Positions 62,922 through 64,000 of a DNA stretch of 64,000 nucleotides are shown here, one piece after another. The DNA lies in NCBI RefSeq assembly GCF_003610535.1, contig NZ_RAPN01000001.1, positions 1,971,320 through 2,035,319 on the forward strand, in the 5' to 3' direction. Every line of letters begins with the position of its first letter. Position 1 is the first letter of the stretch. Made by a program: the position numbers and the translations under genes. The stretch comes from Mangrovibacterium diazotrophicum. Lineage in GTDB: Bacteria > Bacteroidota > Bacteroidia > Bacteroidales > Prolixibacteraceae. The notes under the pieces are model-generated. The model was not told the origin of the DNA. It saw nothing but the letters and a program-made list of their open reading frames with translations, and ran no database searches.

Positions 62922-63998
62922 TTAATCAGCAATAGGTTTCATCGGATCTGCACCTAACGAACCTTTCAATTCATCCAGGTATGAAGGGCTACTAACCGAT
63001 TCCAGTTTCGTTTTGGCCAACGCTAATTTTGAAGGCAAGTCCAAACGAACAGCTGTTGCGGCGAAGTTTTTGCGGCTCAAAATATCTTCGATATAAGCCA
63101 CGTTTTTCGTCCACAATGCAACATCGCGTTTTTGTTTTTCAACCAGGCGAGCTTTGTACCAGTCACTGCTCAAAACAGCTTCAGGTGTAAACATTTCGCG
63201 AATTTCCGGATCATTGCGGTCTTTTCCTTTGTAAGTTCCGTCGATCATGATGTGTACCAACGCTTTCAACGGTGGGCACAACAGCTCAACAGATCCGTCC
63301 TTGATCAAACCTTCGGCCACACGTTTTTGAGTGATTGAAAGGTTGTCGATTGACGCAACGAACATTTCCATATCCTGCAATTCAGGACGCAACATGTCTT
63401 CGCTGAATACAGCATCCGGTTTACTGAAGATACGAGCCATGAAGTTCTTCACGAATTTCACGGTAATCCGGTAACCCAACAAGCTGGCGTCTACTTTGCG
63501 ACCTTTGTAGTCAAAGTCTTCCACTTTTTCCATGTAACCGTTTTCGATCAGGAATTTCGGATCGCGTTCTTCAACAGACATACGACACCAGATTTCCGGG
63601 ATCAACAAGCTCACGTCGTGATCAACTTTGTATTTTGGTCCAACGTAACCGGCAGCAGTACTGAAACCACCGTATCCGGTCAGGATGTACGACAGGAACG
63701 CGTTGTTCAGGTCGGTTGACGGCAACAGGTTGTTGAACGGTCCTTTGGTCAAAGCACCTTCTGAACCGAAACCGGTTGTAGATGGAGATTTACCAGTGAT
63801 TGAACACATGAAATCGATGAACAATTCTGGTAATTCCTGGTAGTGGATCGGGCTGTAAACGGCCAACGGCGGAACGTTGTTCTCAGGCTCGGCCGGGTTA
63901 TTCCGACGTCCTGGCAATACAGCGTTAACCGGTTGGTACAACGGTTGATCCAGCGGAATTTTGCGGAAGATACGTGAAGTAATCTCACCAACATATTT
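62922..63998 (-). CDS. C-terminal part of a large conserved protein, possibly PPi-type PEP carboxykinase
   Basis: The frame stays open to the window edge, reading KYVGEITSRIFRKIPLDQPL before the first internal start, so 358 residues of a longer protein are visible. Conserved-looking blocks include MCSITGKSPSTTGFGSEGAL, TKGPFNNLLPSTDLNNAFLS and VDHDVSLLIPEIWCRMS. It is soluble, without membrane segments. The GKSPSTTG-GSEGALTK block recalls the C-terminal region of the about 1,100-residue pyrophosphate-dependent PEP carboxykinases, but this is from memory and the diagnostic N-terminal part is outside. The coding call is firm, the name is tentative. Confidence 0.6.
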   Translation of the reverse strand, partial: KYVGEITSRIFRKIPLDQPLYQPVNAVLPGRRNNPAEPENNVPPLAVYSPIHYQELPELFIDFMCSITGKSPSTTGFGSEGALTKGPFNNLLPSTDLNNAFLSYILTGYGGFSTAAGYVGPKYKVDHDVSLLIPEIWCRMSVEERDPKFLIENGYMEKVEDFDYKGRKVDASLLGYRITVKFVKNFMARIFSKPDAVFSEDMLRPELQDMEMFVASIDNLSITQKRVAEGLIKDGSVELLCPPLKALVHIMIDGTYKGKDRNDPEIREMFTPEAVLSSDWYKARLVEKQKRDVALWTKNVAYIEDILSRKNFAATAVRLDLPSKLALAKTKLESVSSPSYLDELKGSLGADPMKPIAD

Positions 63999-64000
63999 TT

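Noticed and set aside
1-64000. CRISPR arrays, tRNA or rRNA genes, insertion sequences, prophage
   Set aside because: No regularly spaced repeats, no tRNA-like cloverleaf with a GGTTCGAATCC arm, and no transposase, integrase or phage structural gene were found by reading the sequence.

Overview
The window reads as one contiguous, gene-dense stretch of a chromosome from a Bacteroidota bacterium, most likely class Bacteroidia, in or near Marinilabiliales/Prolixibacteraceae. Supporting signs are the fused str-S10 ribosomal order (rpsL-rpsG-fusA-rpsJ-rplC-rplD-rplW-rplB, no tuf), a type IX secretion type B C-terminal domain, DUF4290, DUF4494 and DUF4831 proteins, the three-piece pntA/pntA2/pntB transhydrogenase, several upstream sequences matching the Bacteroidota -7 box TAnnTTTG, and A-rich start contexts in place of Shine-Dalgarno sites. 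I see no tRNA, rRNA, CRISPR array, phage or transposase gene. The family-level placement is a guess.

Layout. 1-5166 (minus): ribosomal proteins and EF-G. 5373-8874 (minus): an HlyD-type adaptor and a C39-peptidase ABC exporter. 9080-13056: a small STAS-like protein, a D-lactate dehydrogenase and an EF-G paralogue with an altered GTPase centre. 13170-21779: a type IX-secreted surface protein, a UvrD/PcrA helicase, DUF4290-murA (MurA with Asp in place of the catalytic Cys), a TlpA thioredoxin and grpE-dnaJ.

21908-32572 (plus) is the centrepiece: a complete histidine operon in the order leader peptide-hisG-eamA-hisD-hisC-fhb1-hisB-purU-tlpA-hisH-fhb2-hisA-hisF-hisIE. It opens with a promoter, a 20-codon leader peptide carrying five His codons, and mutually exclusive RNA stems that end in an intrinsic terminator. 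This is a textbook translation-coupled attenuator, too short for ordinary gene callers. Two four-helix-bundle (23S rRNA intervening-sequence protein family) genes sit inside the operon, each flanked by perfect short inverted repeats, and look like small insertions that left the operon intact.

32669-40662 holds an unusual group: an exported dikinase-like protein whose phosphohistidine domain precedes its ATP-grasp domain, two exported serine beta-lactamase-fold hydrolases, and an ATP/ADP-translocase-like membrane protein fused to HEAT repeats. 40958-45526 carries an esterase, a c-type cytochrome lipoprotein, a double GNAT protein and a MocR regulator with an inverted-repeat operator candidate. 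45744-63998 carries typA, DUF4494, transhydrogenase, a VOC-fold protein, a CsgG-like protein, PepD, DUF4831, NAD(P)HX repair, a POT peptide transporter, a sulfide:quinone-reductase-like flavoprotein with a 53-residue companion, a ketopantoate-reductase-like protein, and the C-terminal part of a large conserved protein that runs off the window.
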